From: Butyrivibrio sp. Su6
GTDB taxonomy: Bacteria > Bacillota > Clostridia > Lachnospirales > Lachnospiraceae
DNA: 64,000 nucleotides
Assembly: GCF_900108105.1 (NCBI RefSeq)
Contig: NZ_FNUR01000004.1
Span: 1 to 64,000, forward strand
Direction of reading: 5' to 3'
Both the position numbers and the translations under genes were made by a program. Shown here in pieces: positions 18,817-26,617 of the stretch; the first letter of the stretch is position 1; each line of letters starts with the position of its first letter. Under the pieces are notes generated by a model, which ran no database searches, was not told the origin of the DNA, and saw nothing but the letters and a program-made list of their open reading frames with translations.

Positions 18817-19304
18817 TTACTTAATAATACATTCCATCTGAAGATCATATGGCTCATCTTCCGCATAGGATGAAATTGGGTCAGAACTGAGACGGAAACC
18901 CATAGCGGAATAGAAATTTATCGTTTCCTCAGAAGAACAACAGGATGCATACAAAGCATGCGCTCCTCTCTTTAGTGCTTCCTGTCTGGCAGCTTCAAGC
19001 AGGAATCTGCCAATTCCACGACGGCGGTAATCCGTGGACACGTGAAAGCTATCTATGATGAGTCGCCCTTTATTTAGCTGGGGGATCAGCATAATCTCGC
19101 CAACCACACAGTTTTCCTCAAACGCACAGTATCTGTCTTTTCTATCATCCACATAGCATACCAGTCCCACTGGTCTGGATGCGCAAGGCACCCATCAAGC
19201 ATTTCACCATATGCCTTCCTAAGTTCATCATCCTTTTCTGCCAGGATGCTGCTCTCCATCTGCTCTCTGCTGGCAGGATAAACCCTTATTCTATCTGTTT
19301 CCAT
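18817..19304 (-). pseudogene. GNAT acetyltransferase with a one-base frameshift
   Basis: Two overlapping reading frames together make one GNAT protein of about 162 aa. The first frame starts at ATG 19304 (RBS CAGGAGAATTAAG) and reads METDRIRVYPASREQM to WYAMWMIEK. The second frame continues DRYCAFEENCVVGEIML and holds the acetyl-CoA motif TDYRRRGIGRFLL. Joining them needs one extra A near the AAAA run at 19138-19141. Either the gene is inactivated, the sequence has an error, or slippage restores the frame. Confidence 0.75.
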
Positions 19305-19320
19305 CTTAATTCTCCTGTCA

Positions 19321-19944
19321 TCAATCAAAAATCTGTCCGGGAAGCTTTAATTTCTCCTTCGGAGGGAATGTCTTGTCAAACTCCTCAACATCTGAGTCGT
19401 CAACATAGTAACCCTTCGGTGTCTGATATACCCCTGTGATGCCATCAAGATATCCCGGAATCAGCTCTCTGCACAGGAAAAATGACGCATCTGCGCCCTC
19501 TGGAAGATCATGGTATCTAATCCCAAACTTGCTTGCATAGTCAAATCCGCAATGGCTGTAGAATCCGATATTCCCCTCAAAAAGAACTGCTCCAAATCCC
19601 ATCTCTGCAGCTTTTTCCAGAGAATAATCAAGAATTGCCTTTCCATAGCCTTTTCTCTTAAGTTCAGGTGTAATTCCAATGGGGCCCATGGTAAGCACAT
19701 CAATAATCCTTCCATCATCAGCCTCAATGACAGTTTTCATGAACATGTTCTGTCCGATCAGTTTCCCATCCTGCTCCATAACAAAGTCAAGCTCGGGGAT
19801 AAATGCTGGATCATCTCTGAGCACATGAATTACATAGTGTTCACTGCATCCAGGACGATAAACGTTCCAAAATGACTCTCTTACTAAATTTTCAACTTCT
19901 CTATAATCTTTCTTTTCTTCTAATCTAATTGTGTAATTACTCAT
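19321..19944 (-). CDS. GNAT acetyltransferase (YhbS-like)
   Basis: 207 aa. IRLEEKKDYREVENLVRESF at the start, the acetyl-CoA motif PELKRKGYGKAILDYSL and GFYSHCGFDYASKFGIRYHD fit the YhbS-like group. RBS AGAGGAGAAAACA. Its stop lies 17 bp before the start of the frameshifted GNAT gene. A broken copy of the same gene family is at 32725-32850 and keeps the first residues, a central piece and the 3' end. Confidence 0.88.
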   Translation of the reverse strand: MSNYTIRLEEKKDYREVENLVRESFWNVYRPGCSEHYVIHVLRDDPAFIPELDFVMEQDGKLIGQNMFMKTVIEADDGRIIDVLTMGPIGITPELKRKGYGKAILDYSLEKAAEMGFGAVLFEGNIGFYSHCGFDYASKFGIRYHDLPEGADASFFLCRELIPGYLDGITGVYQTPKGYYVDDSDVEEFDKTFPPKEKLKLPGQIFD

Positions 19945-19966
19945 TGTTTTCTCCTCTATTTCATCG

Positions 19967-20713
19967 TTAAGAAATTAAAAGCTCACCAATTTCTATATGT
20001 GGGTTCCTATATCTGGCGGAACTCTTCTCTCTATTATGGTGGATAGCATTCTTAGGGCAGTTCTGAATACAAGCTCCGCAGCTTATACAGCTCTTTGAAA
20101 AGAGAGGACGACCATTTTCAATATGTATATTTCCCATTGGACAAAGTCTTGTACATGTGCCACATCCCGTACATGCATCGTTCACGGTAACTTCTTCTGT
20201 AATACCAATTCCTATAGGAAACTCATACTTTTTCTTGTGACTACTTGTAATAAGTTTGCTTAAAAGCGAATTCCTTTTAACGTACTTTTTCTTTTCAACT
20301 ATATCGCCCACTATCTGGTCAATTGCGTCCTGCTGCTTTTTGCTATCGCCTTCCTGTTTTTTCATGTCAGCAAAAGTAATGCAGTTCTCGCCCATTAAAA
20401 CTGAATTAATATAGTCGAACTTTCTTCCATTTGCCAGAGTAATCTTGTTTACCTCGTTGCAAACAGATCCAGCAAAACATCCGTAAGTTGCTATGGCGAA
20501 GAGATAGTTGCACTCTACCTTCAGTTTCTGCAAAAAATCCTCAATATATGGTGGTATGCAAAGCCCGTAAACCGGAAATACTATACCTACAACATCATCT
20601 TTTATCTCATAGGTTCCCTGTTTGATCAGCTTGGGAATAGATAAACACTCTCCTCCCAAGCACTTGGCCACATACAAGCAATTTCCAGTTGAGCTGAAAT
20701 ACAAGGTTTTCAT
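19967..20713 (-). CDS. flavodoxin/ferredoxin fusion (EFR1 family)
   Basis: 248 aa. A flavodoxin-like N-terminal domain (LYFSSTGNCLYVAKCLGGE) is followed by two 4Fe-4S clusters near residues 180-225: CTGCGTCTRLCPMG and CISCGACIQNCPKNA. Members of this group are thought to carry electrons in the cytoplasm; the partner is unknown. RBS TTTGGAGGATATTGA. A perfect 15-bp palindromic operator lies 32 bp upstream and is shared with the MFS gene and the MATE-marR operon, so it probably responds to the same signal. Confidence 0.9.
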   Translation of the reverse strand: MKTLYFSSTGNCLYVAKCLGGECLSIPKLIKQGTYEIKDDVVGIVFPVYGLCIPPYIEDFLQKLKVECNYLFAIATYGCFAGSVCNEVNKITLANGRKFDYINSVLMGENCITFADMKKQEGDSKKQQDAIDQIVGDIVEKKKYVKRNSLLSKLITSSHKKKYEFPIGIGITEEVTVNDACTGCGTCTRLCPMGNIHIENGRPLFSKSCISCGACIQNCPKNAIHHNREKSSARYRNPHIEIGELLIS

Positions 20714-20744
20714 TCAATATCCTCCAAATGTGTAAACATAAACT

Positions 20745-20759
20745 GTATAGTAACTATAC
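20745..20759 (-). promoter_or_regulatory. MarR-type operator, site B
   Basis: GTATAGTAACTATAC, a perfect inverted repeat (GTATAGT / ACTATAC around one central base), 32 bp before the EFR1 gene start and 46 bp after the marR stop. Confidence 0.7.
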
Positions 20760-20773
20760 CCTTTGGAGAAAAT

Positions 20774-20816
20774 AAAACATGGATTACACTAATTATTTTG
20801 CTTTTTACACGGATTT
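20774..20816 (-). repeat. degenerate hairpin element, overlaps the marR stop
   Basis: Contains the family motifs GGATTACACTAATT and TTTTTACACGGATTTA but the stem arms are poor. Its right part encodes the last marR codons (Lys-Ser-Val-stop) on the minus strand. Confidence 0.5.
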
Positions 20817-21260
20817 ATCCAGATCATCAAGCGCCTTGTCAAAGGCTTCAAGGAACTGCCTCATGCTATCCAAAGTACTTTCAGGTATTTGGTCAAGTAT
20901 AGCTTCATACATAGTTCCCATGTTTTCATGCATCTTGCGGTGATCATCCCTTGCCGCTTTACCTTTTTTAGTAAGATACAGGCAAATCGCAGCATCTGAA
21001 TCGGGAGACACTCTCTTCTCCATAAGATCCCTGTCCACGAGCTTGTTGACCATCTGTGATACAGCGCCCTTAGTAATTCCGCGCACCTTGGCAAGCTGTG
21101 TGATGTTGATTCCCTCACTATCACCAACTATAGCTATTGTATGGATCTCAGGCTGAGTAAGGATTATATCCTTGCAGTAAACCTGAGGCTTTTTTTCATA
21201 CTGAATGTATTTATGGATGATTCGCTCCATTAACCAGGCAAGTTCCTTGTAGTGTTTCAT
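20805..21260 (-). CDS. MarR family transcriptional regulator
   Basis: 151 aa winged-helix protein. ITQLAKVRGITKGAVSQMVNKLVDRDLMEKRVSPDSDAAICLYLTKKGKA is the classical MarR recognition helix and wing region. RBS TTAGGAGCGTAAG overlaps the MATE stop, so it is the second gene of a MATE-marR operon. The palindromes at 22641-22655, 20745-20759 and 9593-9607 are its likely targets, giving autoregulation and control of the MFS pump and the EFR1 protein. The last three codons and the stop come from a conserved 3' repeat. Confidence 0.93.
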   Translation of the reverse strand: MKHYKELAWLMERIIHKYIQYEKKPQVYCKDIILTQPEIHTIAIVGDSEGINITQLAKVRGITKGAVSQMVNKLVDRDLMEKRVSPDSDAAICLYLTKKGKAARDDHRKMHENMGTMYEAILDQIPESTLDSMRQFLEAFDKALDDLDKSV

Positions 21261-21263
21261 ATC

Positions 21264-22610
21264 TTACGCTCCTAATTTGTGACAAATACGATACTCTGCT
21301 AAATATGTCTTTTGTATATAGGATACCATTGCAAAAGCCACTATCACAGATAAAATATGGCTTATCAAAAATGCAAACCATACTCCGTTTAAGCCAAAGA
21401 GCTGTTTAAAAATATAGGCAGTTGGAATTCTGAACACAATGTAATAAAGAATCAAAAGAACCATCGCCATTCCCGGCTTACCAACTCCCGTAATATATCC
21501 CTGCATACAACTTGTGAGCATGTACAGAACATAGCCAATACTGATTATTGAAAAGAACCTTGATACTACCTGTGCGACTTCTGCCCCCTGTCCAAAAACT
21601 GCTGTGAGCTGACCTGAAAAAAGGATCACTAGCACGCTTGTAATTGCAATAAGAGAGCCTCCTATGATCATGCTTGATTTCAAATAATCCATTGCCCTGT
21701 CATGCCTTTTTGCTCCAACACATTGTCCCACTATGGATGTCACTGCCATACACATTCCTGTAGTAGGCATAAACATTATAAGTTCAAGATTTCTGGCGAC
21801 TCCAAAGCCTGCTATAGTGTTCATTCCAAATGAGGAGATGAAAGAAATCATAAAAGCAGAACTAAGTGGAGGCATGATTGACTGTACTGTAGTTGGCACA
21901 GATAAACGGACCATGGTTATGGCATCATTCATATTGATCTTTTTAAAATCCATAGAAAACATCTTTTTCTTTTTGTGATAAATAATGGCGTAAACCAGGC
22001 ATAGAACTTCAGAAGCCACTGTAACAATTGCTGCGCCGGCTAATCCATAAGCTTTTATTGCAAAAGGATCAGCAACTGCATTAAACACTGCTGTGAGCAT
22101 CATACCTTTCATCTGAAACATTGGATCCCCAAATGCCCTAAAGATTGATGTAAACACCATGTAAATAAATAACGCTGCATTTCCCAACAAGTAAATTTTT
22201 AAATATGTTGCAGCATCAGAGAAAATAATTTCCGGTGTTCCCATAAGAGCCAGTAGCGGATCAACAAGTACTTCGCCTAAGATGAGAAGTACAACTGAAA
22301 AAAAGGTGGACATTGCTATAACGGTCCCTACTGCCCCCGGAATATGTTTCCTGTCATCTGCTCCGACAAGATTAGCTATCATAACGGAAATACCGTTACC
22401 AACACCCATTGAAATGGAATTTAAAAACAAAACAATCGCTGTTCCAGCGGTGAGCGCCGACATACCCTGTTCTCCAAGCAGGTTTCCGACCCACAGACCA
22501 TCCACCATGTTATAGATCATTAGCATGATCATCCCAACCATAAGTGGAGCAAACATCTTGATAAGTGACTTATTTGTTTCACCATTGATAAAATCTATTT
22601 TGCTATTCAT
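21264..22610 (-). CDS. MATE family efflux transporter
   Basis: 448 aa with about twelve membrane segments; MIYNMVDGLWVGNLLGEQGMSAL and NGISVMIANLVGADDRKH are MATE features. RBS AAAGGAGGAAAAA. It is the first gene of a two-gene operon with marR, and an operator lies 30 bp upstream of its start. That arrangement points to induction of the pump by a ligand of the MarR protein. Confidence 0.92.
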   Translation of the reverse strand: MNSKIDFINGETNKSLIKMFAPLMVGMIMLMIYNMVDGLWVGNLLGEQGMSALTAGTAIVLFLNSISMGVGNGISVMIANLVGADDRKHIPGAVGTVIAMSTFFSVVLLILGEVLVDPLLALMGTPEIIFSDAATYLKIYLLGNAALFIYMVFTSIFRAFGDPMFQMKGMMLTAVFNAVADPFAIKAYGLAGAAIVTVASEVLCLVYAIIYHKKKKMFSMDFKKINMNDAITMVRLSVPTTVQSIMPPLSSAFMISFISSFGMNTIAGFGVARNLELIMFMPTTGMCMAVTSIVGQCVGAKRHDRAMDYLKSSMIIGGSLIAITSVLVILFSGQLTAVFGQGAEVAQVVSRFFSIISIGYVLYMLTSCMQGYITGVGKPGMAMVLLILYYIVFRIPTAYIFKQLFGLNGVWFAFLISHILSVIVAFAMVSYIQKTYLAEYRICHKLGA

Positions 22611-22640
22611 TTTTTCCTCCTTTTGTATAGCTGCTATACT

Positions 22641-22655
22641 GTTTAGTAACTATAC
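22641..22655 (-). promoter_or_regulatory. MarR-type operator, site C
   Basis: GTTTAGTAACTATAC, 14/15 match to site B. It lies 30 bp before the MATE start and adjoins TTGCAA on the minus strand, exactly as at site A. Confidence 0.65.
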
Positions 22656-22667
22656 ACTTTGCAAAAT

Positions 22668-22714
22668 AAAAAAGACTCCTTACACTTATATGGAGTCTTT
22701 TTACACGGATTTTG
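22668..22714 (-). terminator. conserved hairpin element E4 (terminator-like)
   Basis: Arms AAAAAGACTCC / GGAGTCTTTTT, loop TTACACTTATAT, tail ACACGGATTTTG. It sits about 70 bp after the yjdF-like stop and next to operator site C. The arms differ from E2 by compensating changes in the stem while the loop and tail are kept. Confidence 0.75.
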
Positions 22715-22784
22715 CTCTATTGATCCATTTACTTTGACGCAAACTTAGGATTTTTCACCTTCTTTGATTACGACAAAATTCCCG

Positions 22785-23201
22785 TCAATGCCCTTTATGC
22801 TTTTCTCTTTTCTTTTCCTGTTTTAGTTCAAACAAACGCTGATTCTCAGCTTCTTTTTGTTCGCGGCTTCTGCATTTCCGTTCCAGTTTATTCTGCTCCT
22901 GTTGTAATTTGAGAGCTTGTTGCGATTTTGTACCTATGCCAGTCTCTAGTGTCTGCTTTTTCGCATCACGCTGCGCTCTCTTGGGATTCTTCTTAGTTTC
23001 CTTTACGGTCGTTTCAATCTCCGGACTAAAATGCAGATGATAATAGTTCCGATTAATAAGTTCCAGCACCTCTATGTCCTTAGGTTCAGCACCAAAAGTC
23101 ACTTTAGCTGCTGATAATTTTTTATCGATAACCCTCTCGAATATGCCCACCCAGAATGGGTCTTCAAAATACACGATCAGCCTGCCACTTACTCTATCCA
23201 T
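22785..23201 (-). CDS. YjdF-like protein (DUF2992)
   Basis: 138 aa. SGRLIVYFEDPFWVGIFE at the start, AKVTFGAEPKDIEVLELI and the Lys/Glu-rich coiled C-terminus ending KREKHKGH match the YjdF family, about 140 aa. In B. subtilis yjdF is controlled by an RNA that senses azaaromatic compounds, but the roughly 80 bp upstream here show no such motif and the ribosome binding site is poor. Function unknown; a role in sensing or resisting aromatic toxins is possible. Confidence 0.8.
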   Translation of the reverse strand: MDRVSGRLIVYFEDPFWVGIFERVIDKKLSAAKVTFGAEPKDIEVLELINRNYYHLHFSPEIETTVKETKKNPKRAQRDAKKQTLETGIGTKSQQALKLQQEQNKLERKCRSREQKEAENQRLFELKQEKKREKHKGH

Positions 23202-23286
23202 TGTTAATCATCTCTCGTATCAGGGCCTTCAATTTAGCCTCTGTACACTTATATGTAGTAGTGACCATACTTTATCATAGCAAAAG

Positions 23287-23334
23287 AAAACAGACTCAAA
23301 TCACACTGATTTCGGTCTGTTTTTCACTGATTTA
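23287..23334 (-). terminator. conserved hairpin element E5 (terminator-like)
   Basis: Arms AAAACAGAC / GTCTGTTTT, loop TCAAATCACACTGATTTCG, tail TCACTGATTTA. It lies about 45 bp after the kinase fragment stop, the position expected for the 3' end of the original kinase gene. Confidence 0.75.
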
Positions 23335-23379
23335 ATAGGAGTTCAGTGTCCTACATGTTTTGAATAAAACACAAACTCC

Positions 23380-23664
23380 TTAACTGACCAACATTCTGAC
23401 TTTGAAGGTCTTTTCTTCAGCTATATATCTTATCTCGCTATCAGTCTGATTTATGAAATTCAGAACACTTCTGGTTCCTATTCCATGATTCTCCTCATTA
23501 CTAAATGGGTGTCCTTCTGCATCCAGGACGATTTTATCTGCACATGAGTTGCTGATTTCTATCAAGAGCCGACTCTTATATCTGGCATTGATGTCGATTC
23601 TTCTCTCATTCTCCGGAACTTTTTCGCAGGCATGAATAGCGTTTTCAATAAGGTTGCTGATCAC
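23380..23664 (-). pseudogene. C-terminal fragment of an AgrC-like histidine kinase
   Basis: 94 residues nearly identical in pattern to the ends of the kinases at 4247 and 16491, beginning exactly at the N-box (VISNLIENAIHACEKVP) and including the G-box ENHGIGTRSVLNFI. The membrane region and H-box are missing. The first codon is GTG, overlapping the stop of the acetyltransferase gene (GTGA), so it could still be translated by coupling. I interpret it as a remnant left when the 5' part of a third kinase gene was replaced by the GNAT gene. Confidence 0.8.
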
Positions 23665-24128
23665 TTTTTCAGGCCTTTCAACATCATGTATTCTGTGATT
23701 CCAGGCCGGTACAGGTTTGGAATTTCTCCAACTTGCTGATAGCCGTTTCTTTCATAGAACCGCTTTGCTTCCGGATTATAATCCGCGACAACAAGGAAAA
23801 ACTTGTCTGCCATTTCATACGCAATATTTTCAGAAAAATCCAGCAGAGCCTTGCCGATTCCATTGTTCCTGTATTCTTCCTTCACGGCGATGATGTGCAG
23901 ATATGGAAAACTGTGAAACGCTCCTTTAGGAATGATATATGTAAAGCCAACGCATTCTTCACCGATGAACGCCACATACAAATTTTCTTGGCGAATCCCT
24001 TCAAGTATCGCGTCTTCCGCGCTCCCTGGCGAAGAAAAGTATTTTTCGCCAAGCGTTGACTGGCAGAGTGCGTCCCTGCAATCCCTCAGATGCTGTTCGC
24101 TTGCTTTTGTAAATGTTATCTCGTGCAT
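23661..24128 (-). CDS. GNAT acetyltransferase
   Basis: 155 aa from ATG 24128, which has RBS GTGGGGAGGATTAGA; the in-frame start 24 nt upstream has none. The fold signature is present: acetyl-CoA motif EEYRNNGIGKALLDF and the C-terminal RFYERNGYQQVGEIPNL. Substrate unknown. It directly follows a TetR-type regulator gene (stop at 24153) and is probably co-expressed with it. Its end is fused to a kinase fragment. Confidence 0.85.
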   Translation of the reverse strand: MHEITFTKASEQHLRDCRDALCQSTLGEKYFSSPGSAEDAILEGIRQENLYVAFIGEECVGFTYIIPKGAFHSFPYLHIIAVKEEYRNNGIGKALLDFSENIAYEMADKFFLVVADYNPEAKRFYERNGYQQVGEIPNLYRPGITEYMMLKGLKK

Positions 24129-24152
24129 TCTAATCCTCCCCACTATATTCAC

Positions 24153-24719
24153 TCATCGTCTATACTGTTCCATACCTGCTATCAGTACATTCATTGATAT
24201 CTCCAAGCTTTCATCTATAGAAATCGGATTGCCAAAAGAATTGTGGATCTGTAGCATAACAAACCCCTCAAGAAAAGCTCTGTAGGTTCTAAGTAAATGA
24301 TTAGCAACATCTCTTTCAATTCCCATGCCATCTGTCTGCCTAAAGAAAAATGCATACAAACCTTCGGTAGCTTCAAGTAAGGACTCATCCAAATACTTGT
24401 TATACCAAAGCATTGCCTCAAATACGCCTGGATTCTCCATGGCAAACTTATAAAATGCTCTTCCAAAATTTGCGATGTTCTCTTTTGGATCATCCGAATC
24501 AATTCCTGCCACAACCTCCTCGGAAACCTTCTTCCAGCCATAAATCATAAGTTTACGATGCACATCATCTATCGTCTTTACGTGGTTATATAAAGAGGGT
24601 TTTTTGATACCTAAATAATCCGAAAGCGTTGTAACGGTCAAATATGACAGTCCTTTCTCATTTGCTAATTTAGCAGCTTTTTCTATTATTTCTTCCTTAG
24701 ATAATCCTGTTCTTGGCAT
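24153..24719 (-). CDS. TetR/AcrR family transcriptional regulator
   Basis: 188 aa from ATG 24719 (RBS GGGATGGGAG). The N-terminal helix-turn-helix reads MPRTGLSKEEIIEKAAKLAN and LSDYLGIKKPSLYNHVKTIDD; the C-terminal ligand domain resembles the WHG/TetR_C_33 type (FYKFAMENPGVFEAML). A perfect 13-bp palindrome in its promoter (24742-24754) suggests autoregulation. It may control the downstream acetyltransferase. Confidence 0.9.
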   Translation of the reverse strand: MPRTGLSKEEIIEKAAKLANEKGLSYLTVTTLSDYLGIKKPSLYNHVKTIDDVHRKLMIYGWKKVSEEVVAGIDSDDPKENIANFGRAFYKFAMENPGVFEAMLWYNKYLDESLLEATEGLYAFFFRQTDGMGIERDVANHLLRTYRAFLEGFVMLQIHNSFGNPISIDESLEISMNVLIAGMEQYRR

Positions 24720-24741
24720 AATTACTCCCATCCCACATTTA

Positions 24742-24763
24742 CTAACATTGTTAGTTTTGTCAA
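24742..24763 (-). promoter_or_regulatory. TetR operator and promoter -35 box
   Basis: Perfect palindrome CTAACA-T-TGTTAG (24742-24754) lies just downstream of a minus-strand -35 TTGACA (24763-24758), that is, inside the spacer region. A repressor bound here would block its own promoter. Confidence 0.6.
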
Positions 24764-24834
24764 CTAAAAAAACAGCGTGCATAAGGATTTTTCTCCCTAT
24801 TCCCGCAGATCAAGTTTTAATTTGTCTTAGCCTA

Positions 24835-25239
24835 TCATCCAATATTTTTTATTACCATTGCTGAATAGTTTTCATATTGCTGAAAACCAAATTTCTCATA
24901 AAATGGTATTGTTTTCGGATCTGAAGGCATTACCTTTATATATAGGTATTTTTCAAAATATGCCAGAATTCTTTTCATCAATTCTCTTCCTATTGCATAG
25001 CCTTGATACTCAGGATCAACTAGCAGATAATGTAAAAATGCAACTGTCTCTCCATCATCCAATGCGCGAACCAGCCCCACCAAACGGTCACCATCCCATG
25101 CTGATACAACATGGGTCGAATTATGCATAGCTTTGACTAGTTTTTCTGGATAATGTCCGGACTCCCAGTTTACTGACAAAAACAACCTTTCAATATCTTT
25201 AGCTCTAAAATCTTTTGTATCTTTATATGTTATTTCCAT
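24835..25239 (-). CDS. GNAT acetyltransferase
   Basis: 134 aa, compact GNAT domain. Acetyl-CoA motif PEYQGYAIGRELMKRIL and the C-terminal PFYEKFGFQQYENYSAMVI are clear; LFLSVNWESGHYPEKL near the start fits small YpeA-like enzymes. RBS TTGGAGATGATAT. Substrate unknown. Confidence 0.88.
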   Translation of the reverse strand: MEITYKDTKDFRAKDIERLFLSVNWESGHYPEKLVKAMHNSTHVVSAWDGDRLVGLVRALDDGETVAFLHYLLVDPEYQGYAIGRELMKRILAYFEKYLYIKVMPSDPKTIPFYEKFGFQQYENYSAMVIKNIG

Positions 25240-25260
25240 ATATCATCTCCAATAGACCAT

Positions 25261-25696
25261 TTATTGTTCACAATACATACATATTGTTCCATTTGATAAC
25301 TTAAATCCGTTCTTTTCGTAAAATTTAGCCGCTGGTGCATACTCACTTGTATAAAGAACAATGCCTGCAAGTCCTTTTTCTTTACTGTAATCTTTAACTG
25401 CATTTAATAGTTGTTTACCTATTCCATGCCCTTGCCGTTCGGGAAGTACCGCCATCTCATTAATGTAAATTTCTTCTTTGCTTCCGGAAATTTTACAAAG
25501 CGCAAATATACAACCTAGCACTTCATCATTTTCTTCATAAACATATCCAACAAATCTTTTCTGTTCAAAAAAAATCGCGGAGATATTCTGTTGCATTTTC
25601 TGCAGTCCAATCTATTCCCCAATGTTCCATGGGGAATGCTTTTGCATAAATCATGCCACATTGTGCTAAGTCAATGTTCTCCATAAGTCTAATCAT
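25261..25696 (-). pseudogene. GNAT acetyltransferase with frameshift in a T8 tract
   Basis: The first frame starts at ATG 25696 (MIRLMENIDLAQCGMIYAKA) and ends at a stop right after RDFF; the second frame continues EQKRFVGYVYEENDEVLGC with the acetyl-CoA motif PERQGHGIGKQLL and ends FKLSNGTICMYCEQ. The break is in a run of eight T on the coding strand (25567-25574); seven would restore a protein of about 145 aa. The start overlaps the stop of the kinase-like gene upstream. Sequencing error, inactivation or slippage/phase variation are all possible. Confidence 0.75.
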
Positions 25697-26144
25697 TTTG
25701 CTGTCCCACCAAGATATGTTCTTGAAGCGACTTGCACAACGCCGTCGCATCTCCATTTACTCCATCAAATCTGTAATCCACTGATTCAGAATCAAACAAT
25801 CCATGTTTCCTCTCAAGCATCTGCTCAACAGGTGCCGGCAAGTTTCCATGCATTCTCTCCTTAAAACGTTCCTTTATAGTATCAATATCAGCTGTAACTA
25901 GCACCTTTACTGCTCCATCAGGCAGAAAACTGATGTGTTCCTGATCAGCTATAATATAAACAATATCTTCTTTGTTGATGGCACTACTAAGCTTTTCCTT
26001 AAAAAGAGCTATTGCTTCACTCTCGCTCTTGGCCATTCTGAGATAGTCTTTACCTGTTATCACCTCAGCTCCGATTGTTCTCTGTATTTCATTTGCAAGT
26101 GTGGATTTTCCACTGCAGTTTTCACCTATAATTCCTATGACCAT
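25689..26144 (-). CDS. P-loop nucleoside/nucleotide kinase-like protein
   Basis: 151 aa from ATG 26144, with RBS AAGGAGAGGACA directly in front. Walker A is GENCSGKST at 6-14; LANEIQRTIGAEVITGKDYLR and VLVTADIDTIKERFKERM resemble small AAA/shikimate-kinase-like proteins. A kinase role on a small molecule is likely but the substrate cannot be named. The stop overlaps the start of the frameshifted GNAT gene. Confidence 0.75.
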   Translation of the reverse strand: MVIGIIGENCSGKSTLANEIQRTIGAEVITGKDYLRMAKSESEAIALFKEKLSSAINKEDIVYIIADQEHISFLPDGAVKVLVTADIDTIKERFKERMHGNLPAPVEQMLERKHGLFDSESVDYRFDGVNGDATALCKSLQEHILVGQQND

Positions 26145-26176
26145 TGTCCTCTCCTTCTGTTCCTTCATCACTTCTG

Positions 26177-26363
26177 CTAAAGCATTTTCTTCAGTATTTC
26201 CCGCGTCCTTACTCCATCCTCATAGATAGGACTGTGGGCGCATCCTTCATATAAAAAGAACTCTTTTTCCGGTGCTTCGATCGTCTCGTAGTATTCCTTC
26301 TGCACCGATGTGGCGCATGTCATAGCTGTTATCCTCCCTGGTTGCTTATTAGCTATAAAGTGA
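26177..26363 (-). pseudogene. chimeric alpha/beta-hydrolase remnants
   Basis: Minus strand reads HFIANKQPGR followed in frame by a 48-residue piece starting MTCATSVQKEYYETIEAPEK and ending with a CAHSPIYEDG block. The first part (26333-26363) is 31 bp identical to the end of the hydrolase remnant at 40871-40901. The second part is the C-terminus of a different alpha/beta hydrolase with its catalytic-histidine region (AHSP). An upstream in-frame stop means no full enzyme is made. Confidence 0.65.
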
Positions 26364-26369
26364 AGCTAT

Positions 26370-26528
26370 TTACCTCCAAAATATTACTTTATATATAGGG
26401 ATGCAAATCGACTGAACAGGCACTACACCTGTATTCCTCTCAACCTTGTATCCCTGTTCTATCAAGTTATCCGCTCGTCTATCCATTTCTCTTTCGCTAG
26501 AACATATAATCTCATGTTTTCTTTTCAT
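26370..26528 (-). CDS. small hypothetical protein, 52 aa
   Basis: ATG 26528 with RBS AAAAGGAGTTACAA. The product begins MKRKHEIICSSEREMDRRAD and ends with an IPIYKVIFWR tail; it is mixed charge with no signal or membrane segment. I do not recognise the family. It lies downstream of the AraC gene and is bounded by hydrolase scraps on both outer sides of the AraC/small-gene pair (26333-26363 and 27650-27691). Confidence 0.65.
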   Translation of the reverse strand: MKRKHEIICSSEREMDRRADNLIEQGYKVERNTGVVPVQSICIPIYKVIFWR

Positions 26529-26617
26529 TTGTAACTCCTTTTCATCTTGCGAAACTGGTATCATGTTTGTTAATGAGAGAAGAATCGGTCACCCGATTCT
26601 TCTCTCCAAGACATGCA

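Noticed and set aside
22785-23280. yjdF-type riboswitch upstream of the YjdF-like gene
   Set aside because: The upstream region is only about 80 bp before the next element and lacks the conserved aptamer motifs.
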